DNA of 64,000 bases from Prostheceraeus crozeri (GCA_907163375.1 CAJQUW010014767.1:7501-71500); one strand, 5' to 3'; shown: positions 1 to 12,190, numbered from the stretch's first letter. Program-made: numbers and translations. The notes: a model not told the origin generated them from the sequence alone.

Positions 1-3000
1 TTGTGGGGGGTGGGGGTTGGGTGGGGGGTTGTGGGGTGTGGGTGGGGTGGGGGTGTGGTGGTGGGGGGGTGGTGGGGGGTTGGTGGTGGGGTGGTTGTGG
101 GGGTGGGGGGTGTGTGGGGGGTGGTGGTTGTTGGGGGTGGGGGGGTGGGTGGGGTGGTGGTGGGTGTGGGGTGGGGGGTGGTGGTGGGGTTGTGGGTGTG
201 TGGGGGGTGTGGGGGTTTGTGGGGGGGTTGTGGGTGTGTGGTGTGGTGGTGGGTGGGGGGGTGGGGGGGGGGGGTTGTGGTGGGGGTGGGGGGGGGTGGG
301 GGGTGGTGGGTGTGGGGGGGGTGTGGGGTTGGGGTGGTGGGGGTGGGGGGGTGGGGGTGGTGTGTTGTGGTGGGGGGGTGGGGGTGGGGTGGGGTGGGGT
401 GGGGTGTTGGGTTGGGGGGGGTGGGTGGGTTGGGGGGTGGTGGTTGGGGTGGGGTGGGGGGGTGGGGGGGTTGGTGGGGGTGGGGGGGTGTGGTGGGGTG
501 GGTGTGGGGGTGGGGGGTGGGTTGTGGGGTGGGGGGTGGGTGGGGTGGTGGGGTGGGTTGGTGGGTTGGGGGGTGTGGTGGTGGGGGGGGGGTGTGGTTG
601 GGGGTGGGGTGGTGTGGTGGGGTTGGGTGGGGGGTGGGTGGGGGTTGGGGGGTGGGGGTTGGTGGGGGTGGGGTGTGGGGGGGTGGGGGTGGGTGGGGGT
701 GGGTGGGGGGGTGGTGGGGGGGGTGGGGGGGTGGGTGGGGGGTGGTGGGGGGGGGTGGGTGGGGTGGGGGTGGTGGGGGTGGGGGGGGGGGGGGGGGTGG
801 TGGGGGGGGGGGTGGTTGGGTGGGGTTGGGGGGTGGGGGGGTGGGGGGTGGGGGGGGTGGGGTTGTGGGGGGGGTGGGGTGGGGGTGTTGGGGTGGGGGG
901 TGGGGGTGGGGTGGGTGGGGGTGTGGGTGTGGGGGGTGGGGGGTGGTGGGTGTGGGTTGGGGGGGGGTGGGGGGGTGTGGGGGTGGGGGGGTGGGTGTGG
1001 TGGGGTGGGGTGTGGGGGTGGGTGGGGGGGGGGTTGTGGTGGGTGTGGGGGGTGGGGGGGGTGGGGGTGGGTGGTTGGGGGTGGGGGGGTGGTGGGTTGG
1101 GGGGGGTGGGGGGTGGTGGGGGGTGTGTGTGGGGGGGGGGTGGTGGGGGTGTGTGGGGGGGGGGGGTGGGGGGGGGGGGGGGGGGGTGGGGGGTGGTTGG
1201 GGGGGGGGTTGGGGGGGGTGGGGGGGGTTGGGGGGGGGGGTTGGGGGGGGGGGTGTGGTGGGGGGGGGGTGGGGTGGGTGTTGGTGGGGGGGGTTGGGGG
1301 GTGGGGTGGGGTGGTGGGGGTGGGGGGGGGTTGGGGGTGGGGGTGGGGGGGTTGGTGGGGGGGGTGGGTGGGGGGGGGGTGGGGGGGTGGTGTGGGGGGG
1401 GGGTGGTGGGGGTGTGGGTGGGGGGTGTTGGGGGGGTGGGGGGGGGGGTGGGTTGGGGGGGTGGGGGGTGTGGGGGGGTGGGTGGGGGGGTGGGTGTGGG
1501 GGGGGGTGGGGTGGGGGTGTGGGGGGGTGGGGGGGGTGGGGGGGGGGGGTTGGTGTGGTGGGGTGGGGGGGGGGTGGTGGGGGGTGGGGGGGTGTGTGGG
1601 TGGGGGGTGTGGGTGGTGGGGTGGGGGGTGGGGGGTGTGGGGGGTGGTGGGGGGTGGGTGGGGGGTGGGTGGGTTGGGTGGGGGGGTGGGGGGGGTGGGG
1701 GTGTGGGGTGGGGTGGTGGGGGGGGGGGGGGGTGTGGGGGGGGGGTGTGGGGGGGGGTGGGGGGTGGGGGTGGGGGTTGGTGGGGTGGGGGGTGGGGGGT
1801 GGGGTGTGGGGGGGTGTTGGGGGGGGGGGGGGGTGGGGTGTTGGGGTGTGGGGGGGGTGGGGGGGGGGGTGTGTTGGGGTTGGTGGGGGGGGGGGGGTGG
1901 GTGGTGGGGTGGGGGGGTGGGGGGGGGGGGGGTGGGGGGGTGGGGGGGGGGGGGTGGGGGGTTGGTGGGGGGGGTGGGGGTGGGGGGGGGGGGGGGGGTG
2001 GGGTGGGGGGGGTGGGGGGTTGTGGGGGGTTGGTTGTGGGGGTGGTGGTGTGGGGGGGGTGGGTGTTGGGGGGGGGGGTGGGGTTGTGGGGGTGGGGGGG
2101 GGGGTGGTTGTGGGGGGGGTGGGGTGGGGGGTTGGGGTGGGTGGGGGGGGGGTGGTTGGGTGGTGGGGGTGGGGGTGTTGGGGGGGGGTGGGGGTGGGGT
2201 GGGGGGGGGTGGGGGGGGGTGGGGGTGGGGGGGGGGGGGTGGGGGGGGGGGGGGGGGGGGGGGGTGGGGTGGGTGGTGGGGGGGGGGGGGGTGTGGGGGG
2301 GGGGTGGTGGGGGGGGGTGTGGGGTGGTTGGGGGGGGGGGGGGGTGGTGGGGGGGGGGGGGTTGTGGGGGGTGGGGGGGTGTGGGTGGGGGTGGGGGGGG
2401 TGTTGTGTGGGGTGGGTGGGGGTGGTTGGGGGTGGGGGGGTGGGGGGGGGGTGTGGGGGGGGGTTGGGTGGGGTGGGGGTGGGGGGTGGTGGGGTGTGGG
2501 GGGGGTGGGGGGTGGGTGTGGGGTGTGGGGGGGGGTGGTGTTTGGGTGTGTGGGGGGGTTGTGGTGGGGGGGGGTGTGGGGGGGGTGTGGTTGGGGGGGG
2601 GTGGGTTGGGTGGTGTGTGGGTTGGGGGTGGGTGGGGGTGTGGTGTGGTGGGGGGTGGTTGTGTGTTGGGGGTGTGGGGTGGGGTGGGGGGGTTGTGGTG
2701 TGGGGGTGGGGTTGTGGGTGTTGTGGGGTGGGGTGTTGGGGGGTGGGTGTGGGGGTGGGTGGGGGGGTGGTGGGTGGTGTGGGGGTGGGGGGTTGGGGTG
2801 GGGGTGTGTTGGGGGGGGGGTGGGGGTTGGGGGGGGGTGGGGGGGGTGGTGGGGGGTGTGGGGGGTGGGTTGTGTGGGGGGGGGGGGGGGTGGGGGTGGG
2901 GTGGTGGGGTGGGGTTGGGTGGGGGGTGGGGGGGGTGTGTGGGGGGGGGGTGGGGTTGTGGGGGGGTGGTGGGGGGGGGTGTGGGTGGGGGTGGGGGGGG

Positions 3001-5805
3001 GTGGGGGGGGTTGGGGGGTTGTTGTGGGTGGGGGGTGGGGGGGTGGGGGTGTGTGGGGGGGGGTGGGGTGGGGGGGGGGTGGTGGGTGGGGGTTGGGGGT
3101 GGGGGTGGGGTGGGGTGGGGGTGGGGGGTTGGTGGGGGGGGGGTGGGGGTTGGGGGGGGGTGGTGGGGGTGGTGGGGGGGGGGGGGGTGGGGGTGTGTGG
3201 GTGGGGTGGTGGGTGGGGGGTTGTGGGGTGGGTGGTGTGGGGTGGGTGGGTTGGGGGGGGGTGGGGGGGGTGGGGGGGTGTGTTGGGTTGGGGGGGGGGG
3301 TGGGGTGGGTGGGGTTGGGGGGGGGTGTGTTGGGGGGTTTGGGGGGGGGTGTGGGGGGGGGGTGGTGGGGGGTGGTGTGTTGGGGGTGGTGGGGGGTGTG
3401 GGGGGGTGGTGGGGGTGGGGGTTTGGGGTGGGGGGGGTGGGGGTGGGGTGTGGGGGGGTGGGGGGTGGGGGTGGGGGTGGGGGTGGGTGGGTTGGGTGGG
3501 GGGGTGGGTGGGGGGTGGTTGGTGGGTGGTGGGGTTGGGGGGTGGGGGGGTGGGTGTGGTTGGGGGGTGGGGGGGGGGGTGGGTGGGTGGGGGGTGGTGG
3601 GGGGGGGTGGGGGGGGGGTGGGGGGTGTGGGGGGGGTGGGGGGGGTTGGGGTGGGGTTGGGGTGGGGGGGGGGGGTGGGTTGGGGGGGGGGGTGGGGGGG
3701 TGGGGGGGTGGGGGGTGTGGGGTGGGGGGGGGTGGGTGGGGGGTGTGGGGTGGGGGGTTGGGGGGGGGGGGGGGGGGGGTGGGGGGGGGGTGTTGGGGGG
3801 GGTGGGGGGTGTGGGGGTGTGGGGGGGTGGGGGGGGGGTGGGGGGTGTGGTGTGGGGGGTGGGGGGGGGGTGTGGGGTGGGGTGGGGGGGGGGGGGGGTT
3901 GGTGGGGGGTTGTGGTGGGGGGGGTTGTGGGGGGGGTGGGGTGGGGGGTGGGGGGGTGGGGGTGGGGTGGGGGGGTGTGGGTGGGGGGTGGGGTGGGGGG
4001 TGTGGGGGGGGTGGGGGGTGTGGGTGTGGGTGGGGGGGGGTGGGGTGGGGGGGGGGGTGGTGGGGGGGGGTGGGGGGGGTGTGTGGGGGGTGGTGGTGGG
4101 GGTGGGGGTGGGGGGGGGGGTGGGGGGGTGGGGGGGTTGGGGTGGGTGGGGGGTGGGGGGGGGGTGGGGGGGGGGTGGGGGTTGGGTGTGTGGTGGGGGG
4201 TGGTGGTGGGGGTTGGGTGGGGGGGGTGGGGGTTGGGGGGGTGGGTGGGTGGGGTGTGGTGGGGGGTGTGGGGTGGGGTGGGGGTGGGGTTGGGGGGGGG
4301 TGGGGGGGTTGGGGGTGGGGGTGGGTGGGGGGGTGTGGTGGGGTGGGGGGGGGGGGTGTTGGGGGGGGGGTGGTGGGTGGGTGGGGGGGGGGTGGGTGGG
4401 GTTGTGGGTGGGGGTGGGTGGGGGGTGGGGGTTGGGGGTGGGTGGGTGGGTGTGGGGGTGGGGGGGTGGGTGGGGGGGGTTGGTGGGGGGGGGGTGGGGT
4501 GGGTGGGTGGTGGGGGTGGGTGGTGGGGGGGGGGTTGTGGGGGTGGGGGGGGGTGGGGGGGTGGTGTGTGGGGTGGGGGTGGGGGGGGGGGTGTGGGGGG
4601 GGGGTGGTGTGGGGGGTGGGGGGTGTGGGGGGGGTGGGTTGGGGGGGGGGTTGGGGGGGTTGGGGGTGGGGGGGGTGGGTGGTGGGGGTGTGTGTTGGGG
4701 TGGGGGGGGGGTGGGGGGTTGGGTGGGGGGGGTGGGGGGGTTGGGGGGGGGGTGGGTGGGGGGGGTGGGTGGTTGGGGGGGGGTGTGGGGGGTTGGGTGG
4801 GGGGGTGGGGGGGTGTGGGGTGGTTGGGGGTGGGGGGTGGGGGGGTGGTTGGGGGGGGGGGGGTGGGGTGGGGGGTTGGGGGGGGGGGGTGGGGGGGGGG
4901 GGGGTGTGGGGGGGGGGTGGGGGTTGGGGGGGGTGGGTGGGGGGGTTTGGGGGGGGGGGGGTGGGTGTGGGGGGTGGGGTGGGTGGGGGGGTGGGGGTGG
5001 GGGGGGTTGGGGGGGTGGGGGGGTGTGGTGGGGGGGGGTGGGGGGGGGGGGGGGTTGGTGGGTGGGGGGGGGTGGGGTGGGGTGGGGTGGGGGGGGTGTG
5101 GGGTGGGGGGGTTGGGGTGGTGGGGGTGGGGGGTGGGGTGGGGGGGTTGGGTGGGGTGGGGGGGGGGGTGGGGGTGGGGGGGGGGGGGTGGGGTGGTTGG
5201 GGGGGGGTGTGGGGTGGGTGGGGGTTGGGGGGGGGGGGGTGGGGTGGGGTGGGGGTTGGGGGGTGGGGGGGGGGGGTGGGGGGTGGGGTGTGGGGGGGGG
5301 GTGTGGGTGGGGGGGGGGGGGGGGGGTGGGGGGGGGGTGTGGTGGGGGGGGGGGTGGGTGGGTGGGTGGGGGGGGGGGGTGGTGGGGGGTGGGGGGGGGG
5401 GGGGGGTTGGGGGGGTGGGGGGGGGGGGGTGGGGGGGGGGGTGGGGTGGGGTGGTGGGGGGGGGGGGTGGTGTGGGGGGTGGGGGGGGGGGGGGGTGGGG
5501 GGTGGGGGTGGGGGGGGGTGTGGGGGGGGGGTGGGGGGGGTGGGGGGGGGGGGTGGGGGGGTGGGTGGGGGGTGGGGGGGTGGGGGTGGGGGGGGTGGGG
5601 GGTGTGGGGGGGGGGGTGGGGGTGGGGGGGGGGGGGTGGGGGTGGGGGGGGGGGTGGGTGGGGGGTGGGGGGGTGGGTGGGGGGGGGGGGGGGGGGGTGG
5701 GTGGGGTTGGGGTGGGGGGGGGGGTGGGGGGGTGGGGGTTGGGGGGGTGGGGGGGGGGGGGGTGGGGGGGGTGGGGGGGGGGGGTGGGGGGGTGGGGGGG
5801 TGTGT
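1..5805. repeat. G/T-only low-complexity tract
   Basis: Every base is G or T; the first C is at 5806. The T fraction falls from about 28% in the first 60 bases to about 12% around 5641-5700, and G runs lengthen to the right. The long open frames on the + strand are meaningless, because TAA, TAG and TGA all need an A. It is not a TTAGGG telomere. It butts directly onto a truncated Polinton gene, which fits a read or assembly artefact; a real G-rich satellite cannot be excluded. Confidence 0.9.
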
Positions 5806-6025
5806 CTTAGGATTCCTGATAAAAATAATAATACTGAAGAAAAAAATTTTTCTGATCAAATAAATATTCTTAAACGTCAAACACCTGATGAACATGGTAT
5901 TATGTTACCTTACGACGGAGAAAATATACAAGGCGAAATATTTCAAACAATCTTCGCTGAGAGTAATTTATTTGATGATGATGATGATGATGATACGTGG
6001 AATAACAATATTTTATTTTATGACT
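5806..6025 (+). pseudogene. C-terminal remnant of an unrecognised Polinton protein
   Basis: An open frame of about 73 residues emerges from the G/T tract and ends in an acidic tail with a run of seven aspartates followed by an Asn/Phe-rich end. Base composition matches the neighbouring Polinton genes. No clear counterpart was found in copy B; the 432-residue clamp-like protein there also has an acidic Asp-rich tail, but the sequences do not align convincingly. Function unknown. Confidence 0.45.
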
Positions 6026-6176
6026 AAAAATTATTTTCTATCTAGGAAATTACATCTAAAATTTATATCTAAAAAATTTGTATCTAAAAATATAATTGAT
6101 TATAGCACTCACACCGTTTATTATTGGTTTTTGATATTCAATTGTTTGTTTTGCTTCAGCTAATGTAGATTTGGCA

Positions 6177-6506
6177 TCAGATATTATTGGTGTTGGATTT
6201 TTCTAAGGCATTTCCTTCATCATCAATTCCAGATTTTAAACATTTTAATGTATCATTATTTGTTAATCTGTTAGGTATTGCTATACCAAATGTTGTAATT
6301 GTTGAGGTATAGACAAATGCTGTAGTTGTTGAATATTTGCCATAGATTGAATTTCTTGAACAGGTTGCATATTTTGAATTGGTTGCATATGTGAATATAA
6401 GAACGCTTGATTTGTAAAACGCATATTTCAAACTTGAAAAATTTGAGTCATTTCCATTTTTATTTTTATGTGAGAAAAATTTATTTTTATTTTCATGAGA
6501 AAACAA
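6177..6506 (-). pseudogene. Gln/Met-rich Polinton gene remnant
   Basis: Minus-strand sequence here encodes a Gln/Met/Pro-rich stretch with repeats of the type QPIQNMQ and QQLQHL, in decayed form. It lies just upstream of the fibre-like gene, where copy B instead has the clamp-like gene. It is probably a lost lineage-specific structural gene of copy A. Function unknown. Confidence 0.35.
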
Positions 6507-6554
6507 TTTTTATTTTTATTTCCATGACATATATATATCTTTTATTGATAAAAA

Positions 6555-7418
6555 ATGATGTTACCAAATGTTGGTGGAGGTGCATATATCCCGAATAATC
6601 GTGAATCAGAAATAGAAATAGAAAATTATATCATGAAAACTGGAGACGTTTTAACTGGTCCATTGCATCTTTCTATTCTTCCGCAACAAAATACAGAGTT
6701 AACAATATGTTGATACACAAATAAATGACTTAAAAGAAGAACATATAAACGATGTTTTGGTTCCACTGATGAATGAATTAAAGTTGCTTAAACTTAATGA
6801 CAAATCATTAGACGAAAAATTATTAAACTTGATAAAAAGGATGGAGAGCTAGAAGTAAATACAGCAAAACTTTTTAAAAAAATTCAGAACAATCAAAAAT
6901 TTTAATATTACTTTCTATAAAGTTAAAATCTGCAGTCATTAAAAATAAACATCAGATACAACTATTGAAAGAACAATTAGAAAATGAATTAGAAAAACTT
7001 CCTAAAAAAATTTTTAAAAATTTAAATAAGTTACAAGCTACATTCCAAAAAAGTGTTGATGAATTGAGTTCTAAAATTACTCAACAAATGAAGAAGATGA
7101 ATAGAATAATAAATGAAGTAAACTCACTTAATCAAAAAGTTGATGAAATGAAAACTCTTAAAATCAATTTAGAAAATGAATTAAAAAAATTATAAAGGAA
7201 ATAAAGAACAGTTAGATGATGTTAAACATCTGTTGGATGTTCTTAAAGTTCAATTGAATGCTCTTAAAACGGCGTTGAAGATGAATCAGCAGAAAATGCA
7301 AGTTAATAGCAAAGAAATTAAAATACATCACACGCTGCTTGAAGCAATAGATAAAGTGCAACAGAAAATTAATAAAGTTATCACGAAGTTGTTGTCCATT
7401 CACACACGTAAATCTTGA
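6555..7418 (+). pseudogene. fibre-like coiled-coil protein, decayed copy
   Basis: Homologous along its length to the 295-residue protein of copy B at 26887-27774, from MMLPNVGGGAYIPNN at the start to the conserved end near the hairpin block at 7417-7478. Interrupted several times. The start has the A-rich AAAAATG context shared by the family. Confidence 0.85.
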
Positions 7419-7494
7419 TCGGACCAAAGGTCCTCAGGTTGCTAACCTCTAGAACCTTGTTCAGAGGCTTTATCCGATCACACACGTAAATCTT
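7401..7494 (+). repeat. palindrome block flanked by 16-bp direct repeats
   Basis: Four successive small palindromes lie here: GGACCAAAGGTCC (7421-7433), AGGTTGCTAACCT (7436-7448), GAACCTTGTTC (7452-7462) and a degenerate GGCTTTATCC (7466-7475). The block starts GATCGG and ends CCGATC, and is bounded by the same 16 bases, cacacacgtaaatctt, at 7401-7416 and 7479-7494. It sits at the 3' end of the coiled-coil gene. The direct repeats look like a target duplication. Confidence 0.8.
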
Positions 7495-7536
7495 AACGTA
7501 AATATTTTTCCCAAAAGTCAAATTTAATCCTAAAAA

Positions 7537-8082
7537 ATGCCTATAATTGATAAACACAATCTTAAACATTTTGCTTCAAATCAAAAAATAGCACATGAAC
7601 CATCTATGAAATCTGTTTACCATTATAACAATGTAGAAGCTATTCAAAAGGAAGGAGATAGTGTAAACAGCGGAGCTGGTGTAAACCGCGGAGCTGGAAT
7701 ATTTTCTGGAATCAGTGATAATATAGGAAGTATCGTTAACTTAATTAAAAATAATAAAGATTTGATTACATCTGCTGCAAAATGAGCAGCTGCTATAGGT
7801 AGTACAGCCAGTGCAATATCAAATGCTGTTAAGTCTCAAAACGAATTAAAACAACTTGAAACTATTTGTAAACTTAAGAATGATTCTGAAGAACTAAAAA
7901 AATTAAAAAATCTTTCAGAGGAAACAAAAACAAAATTGCTAACATAGCAGTGACAGGTGAAACCTTGAGGAGTTACTCCATCAGAGAGTAAACAGGAGAA
8001 GAAATCAATTGAAGAAATAAGAGATAATGGTGTAGACAGCGGAGCTGGAGCGCAGTTAGGTACTGGTTTAGCAAAATTCTAA
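7537..8082 (+). pseudogene. pVI-like capsid-interior protein, decayed copy
   Basis: Aligns with the 187-residue protein of copy B (27878-28441): same MPII start, same GAGIFSG and SIVNLIKNNKDLITSAAK core, same end. It differs by palindrome-bearing in-frame segments: copy A has a segment with two AGCGGAGCT palindromes where copy B has a GGCACC-stem palindrome. Broken more than once. Confidence 0.8.
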
Positions 8083-8182
8083 AATATATTCGAAAAGAAA
8101 CCTAAGAAAATATTTTTTCTGTGTGTCAGAAATTTTTTTCTCTGTGTGAAAAAAACAAAAAAGTCAAATTATTTTTTTAAAA

Positions 8183-9516
8183 ATGTCTTCTCTTATCGAA
8201 AATAAATTTATATTAGACGATCTTCCGTTCGTCAGTTACAATCAAAAAAAGAATGACTATATAAGGATTGCTATGAATCCCAGATCTTCTAGTAGAGTAA
8301 ATACTGGAGGTGATTTAATCTTTAAAGTTGATAATCAGCAAATTTATTTATATCTACCTGATTCATTTTTACACTGTGAATATTCTTTATATAGTGATGC
8401 CAATTTTACAACACCATTACCAGATAGCGATAATATTGCATTAGAGAATAATTTCTTTCCAAGATTATTTACACAAATGCGTTTAGATGCTCCAACTCAA
8501 ATTATAGAAACAATAAGTGATTCTCCAGGTGTAATTGATACAATGCTTAGATTTGTAACAATTGGTGAAAATAATAAAAAGCATGAAATCGAAGGTTGGT
8601 TTCCTGATACTGATGATGGTATAATTGTTGATGATTTAACTTACGTTGGAACAGATGCAGCAGGAATTGCGAAAGATGTTGAACAAATTGCAAAACATTT
8701 GAATAAAACAAATAATACTGCATATAAAGAAAGACGTGAATTTAACAAGAAAAGTAAACAGACAGTAAATTGGTCATTGTATCCATTATTCGGATATTTT
8801 GATTATGATAAAATATCATATCAATTAAAATTTAAATTAATAATTCATCGCACAGCAAATAATGAATTAATCTTTTATGGTAAGACTGGAAAAAAAGCAT
8901 ATTTAAAAATTGATAGACTTGAATGGTGGATAAAACATATTACTCCTAGTTTAGAGGTCGAATTAACTATTGCAAAAAGATTAAATACTAACAAACCAAT
9001 TCCAGTAAATTTTCTAAAGCGTACTGCTAGTTCTGTAACTTTTTCTGAACAAAGATTTAACTGGCATTTTACTAGAACTTCGAATACTCCAAGATATTTA
9101 TTACTAACATTTCAAAGAAATAATTCCACAAGTTTTGATAAGAACAATAGTCTTTTTCATATTAATACAATTCGAAGTTTATAAGTTGCTTTAAATCAAA
9201 CCCGATGTCCAAATCATCCATTAAGATTCGATGATACCAAAAATCAATTTATGGAAGGATATGATGCTTATGGAAATCTTTGTATAGAATTTAGAGTTGA
9301 ACCACAATTAACTCCTGGAGATTGGAGACATTTATATTCTGTTTTCTGTTTCGATTTAAGTGCACAATCTGAAGATATTATCAAGACTGGTTGTGATGTA
9401 ACAATTAATATTCAAAAGAAAGATTCCACAACTTCATTGATGGCTTATGGTTTATTGCTAGAAGATGTAAAACATTCTATTGAAATTCTTGATGGAAAGA
9501 TGGCTAGGATAGGTTA
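8183..9516 (+). pseudogene. major capsid protein (hexon-like), decayed copy
   Basis: Very close to the copy B major capsid gene over its whole length, starting MSSLIENKF and ending in a KMARIG tail. Related proteins are the double-jelly-roll capsid proteins of Polintons/adintoviruses. Broken about once. Its stop codon lies inside the palindrome GGTTAGTAACC (9512-9522), the same position at which copy B uses a different palindrome. Confidence 0.85.
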
Positions 9517-9575
9517 GTAACCTGAGGACCTTTGGTCCGATCGGCTGAAGCCTCTGAACAAAGTTCTATAGGTTA
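9512..9575 (+). repeat. palindrome block after the capsid gene
   Basis: GGTTAGTAACC, GGACCTTTGGTCC, GGCTGAAGCC and GAACAAAGTTC follow one another. Read on the minus strand they are the same modules as the block at 7417-7478 but in rotated order, as if cut from a longer tandem array. The first supplies the capsid stop codon. Confidence 0.78.
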
Positions 9576-9657
9576 ATTAAAATTTTTGATAACTTAAAAT
9601 TTTTTCATAACTAGAATAGATTAAAATTTTTTGGTAACTTAAAATTTTTTATTAAAA

Positions 9658-10146
9658 ATGTCGCAAGCGAAAAGTAATAATAATAATAATAAAACTGTTG
9701 TATTAAAATTGCGTAACATTGTTGACAAAAATAACACCTAAAACTGTTACAATTAGCAAAAACAAATATTACATAAGTAAACCAATGATATAGAATTTTT
9801 AATTACAAGAGGAAAAGAAATGGAGGAATTCTCCCATTAATTCCACTAATAATAGGTGGCATAGCAGCAACAGGAAGTGTTGCAGGTGGGACAGCTGGTA
9901 TTGTCCAAGCAGTAAATAAAAATAAATCAGAGAAGGCAGCATTAGAAGAACAAAAACGTCATAATAGAGTTAGAGAAAGTTGCTAGGGGTGAAGGAATAG
10001 TAGATAATTTTATTAGTAAATTAAATTTAGTTGATGAAGGAAAACGAGTTCTCAAAAACATTCTACATATTGTTGATGATTTAACAGAAATAAAAGAACC
10101 TAAAGATGGTTCTGGATTATATCTAAGTGCTAGTATGATTAGATAA
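9658..10146 (+). pseudogene. pX-like hydrophobic protein, decayed copy
   Basis: Matches the 161-residue protein of copy B from MSQAKSN to the SMIR end, including the hydrophobic PLIPLIIGGIAA segment, but is interrupted. It is followed by the short Asn/Ser/Thr repeat and then directly by the protease remnant. Confidence 0.8.
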
Positions 10147-10173
10147 AACATTTATTTCATTTTATCTGTAAAA

Positions 10174-10290
10174 ATGAATTCCACAAATTCAACAAGTTCT
10201 ACAAATTCTACAAGTTCTACAAATTCTACAAGTTCTGCAAATTCCACAAATTCTACAAATTCTATAAGTTCTACAAATTCCGAAAATTTA
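10174..10290 (+). repeat. Asn-Ser-Thr coding repeat at the site of the lost integrase gene
   Basis: A start codon in the A-rich family context opens a frame of repeated 'acaaattctacaagttct' units (MNSTNSTSS-type), then a few bases matching the copy B phospholipase-integrase start (NSENL). The sequence then jumps to the protease 3' end. So nearly all of the fusion gene is absent from this copy. Confidence 0.7.
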
Positions 10291-10294
10291 ATTT

Positions 10295-10707
10295 TTATTC
10301 AATTCTAACATAATATCAAGAAATGGTACTCCTTCCTGTAATTTGAATAAAACATAAAGAAATAACAGACCGCAATAAGTTGTTCCTGGTTTTTGAATTT
10401 GAAATGTATCATAAATTTCATTTCCAAGTAATTCTCTTACTTCATTTGTTGGAGGGAATCCATATGAGTCGAAATAGTGATTGTCACCATTTTTTTTTCT
10501 TTCCCGCAGACCAATGTACTCCTTTTTGATCTTACGTGTGAAGATTTGTTACAAAATTCACTTCAGGTACATCTTTTATCAATAGTAATTCATTTCTCAT
10601 CAATATGTGAAAATTCTTTGTTCCCAATTGATTAGCAATTTTCTTAAGATCAAAATTCGTAGTTGTTTGTTTACCGTATTTTTTAAGAACTCAGTCAGAC
10701 TTGTCAT
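10295..10707 (-). pseudogene. adenain-type cysteine protease, decayed copy
   Basis: Minus-strand homologue of the 151-residue protease at 32098-32553, recognisable at both ends and around the TTYCG active-site region, but broken. The downstream non-coding stretch (about 10720-10880) also aligns with copy B, carrying a single unit of the ~58-bp repeat that is present three times there. Confidence 0.75.
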
Positions 10708-10959
10708 TTTATAATATAAAAAATTTCTGATAGGGTCCCCTCTCGAAGAAGAGAAGTCAGAAAGGGGGAGGGGGATTGAGTTAAAACTGTCTCATGATGA
10801 TGACTTACCTTACTACTTATTCGATTTGAAATGATTTAATTTAGTCTTAATTAAAAAGTTACATTGCCTAAAATATTTCCTTTTTTCATGAACTTCTCAA
10901 AATGAATTAGAAAAAAAACTGAGTTTTAGATAGTTGTTGAATCACTGCTTGCTTACTTG

Positions 10960-11412
10960 GTTTTCAGATGTAGTTGTCCACAAAATCATTTGTCTTGAAT
11001 GGCTTGCAATTGTGATGTCTCTGCATCTTCAGTTGATGATGTTCCTGGTTGTAGATTTAAGACAATTTGACTTGTTTTCATTGTCTTATTATAATAATCC
11101 GTTTCAAGTCGTTCATCAAGAGAACGTTTAATTCTCACCGTTTCACGGTTCACAATATATTGCTTTTGTAAAGTTCTTCGCTTGCGTTCTAATGCAGCAG
11201 CGCCTTTAACTTCGTTTAAATTCGCTGTGATATTTCACACGACGTCAAGAAATCATCAAATCAATATCACTAAAGTTTTCCAAAATTTTTTATGGATCCA
11301 CAGTATTTATGAAATGATTCTTCTTTACAATTTCGTTGATCAGGCACATCTTTTTTGCGATTTGTCCTTTTGTCGTTTCAATACGATCACCCAAATTTTT
11401 ACTCATCATGAA
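10960..11412 (-). pseudogene. decayed minus-strand coding remnant, unmatched in copy B
   Basis: Minus-strand translation gives fragments rich in charged residues (for example AALERKRRTLQKQYIVNRET and a Ser/Thr/Glu-rich tail) with codon use like the Polinton genes. The start near 11412 reads MMSKNLGDRIETTKGQ. Nothing similar was found elsewhere in the window. Function unknown; probably a copy A-specific gene. Confidence 0.35.
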
Positions 11413-11668
11413 TGATAGAAGTGAATGAGATCAATTAAAATAAACTAACTATCTAAATACTCCTTCTACTGTTTTCTGATTTCAGAAGAAGAATTGATTT
11501 TATTGTCACCGCACTCTTATGTGTTCTCAATCCATGAATTCACAATAGGAGGTACTTTCAATCAATACTGCGGAGAGAGGAAACGTTAAATGAATTTTGT
11601 GAATGCATGTAAGTTTTATAAATCTATTTGCAAAACTGACTTTGAAAACTGATTCTGAAAATAATTTA

Positions 11669-11751
11669 CGTAGGCGTAAATTGAACTGTCAAAATTTTAC
11701 CGACGCGTAAATTGAACTGTCAAAATTTTACCGATGCGTAAATTGAAATGA
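11669..11751 (+). repeat. ~31-bp tandem repeat, about 2.7 units
   Basis: The unit contains gcgtaaattgaactgtc followed by aaaattttaccga and occurs three times with small differences. It lies in the non-coding part of the right arm of copy A. No counterpart in copy B. Confidence 0.75.
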
Positions 11752-11949
11752 CAAGAGATTCCGCAGTAATTTTAGGGGAAAGCTGTTAGATGTTTTCCGT
11801 TTCTAGAACAATAAATCTCTCTCTCTTCAATCATCAGCCAGTGTACGTATTCATTGAATAATTTTGAGTTTATGAGTTGCAATGATCTTCTAGTTCACAC
11901 AATTAGTACTTTAAATAATGTTGAGAGTACAATAACGAAGAATGTCTAA

Positions 11950-12190
11950 GTAATAATTGCGTCTTCTTAATTTATCATAATGCTCTAATCTTAATAATAA
12001 TTGAGATTCCTTATCTTTCATATACCTAACTCTATCTTTGTGTTTTTCGATGTTCAATTCAGTTATTTTTAATTGTGATAACGAAGGATATATTCTTGAG
12101 GTTCCTTCCATTTTCGTCCCCGTCGAGGTTTCTCCCATTTTCGCCCCCGTTGAGGTTTCTTCCATTTCTGAGGTTTCCATATTTAAAGAA
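11950..12190 (-). pseudogene. N-terminal remnant of the terminal-repeat membrane protein
   Basis: Minus-strand sequence encodes RIYPSLSQ and EKHKDRVRYMKDKESQLLLR, matching the start of the membrane protein of copy B (16980-17708). In copy B the beginning of this gene lies inside both terminal repeats, so this remnant marks the right-terminal zone of copy A. The hydrophobic part is not present. Confidence 0.7.

Noticed and set aside
1-5805. Telomere
   Set aside because: A canonical TTAGGG array contains A; none is present.
1-6027. Three very long open frames of about 1950-2000 residues on the + strand
   Set aside because: The tract has no A, so no stop codon can occur on the + strand. The Gly/Val/Trp translations are meaningless.
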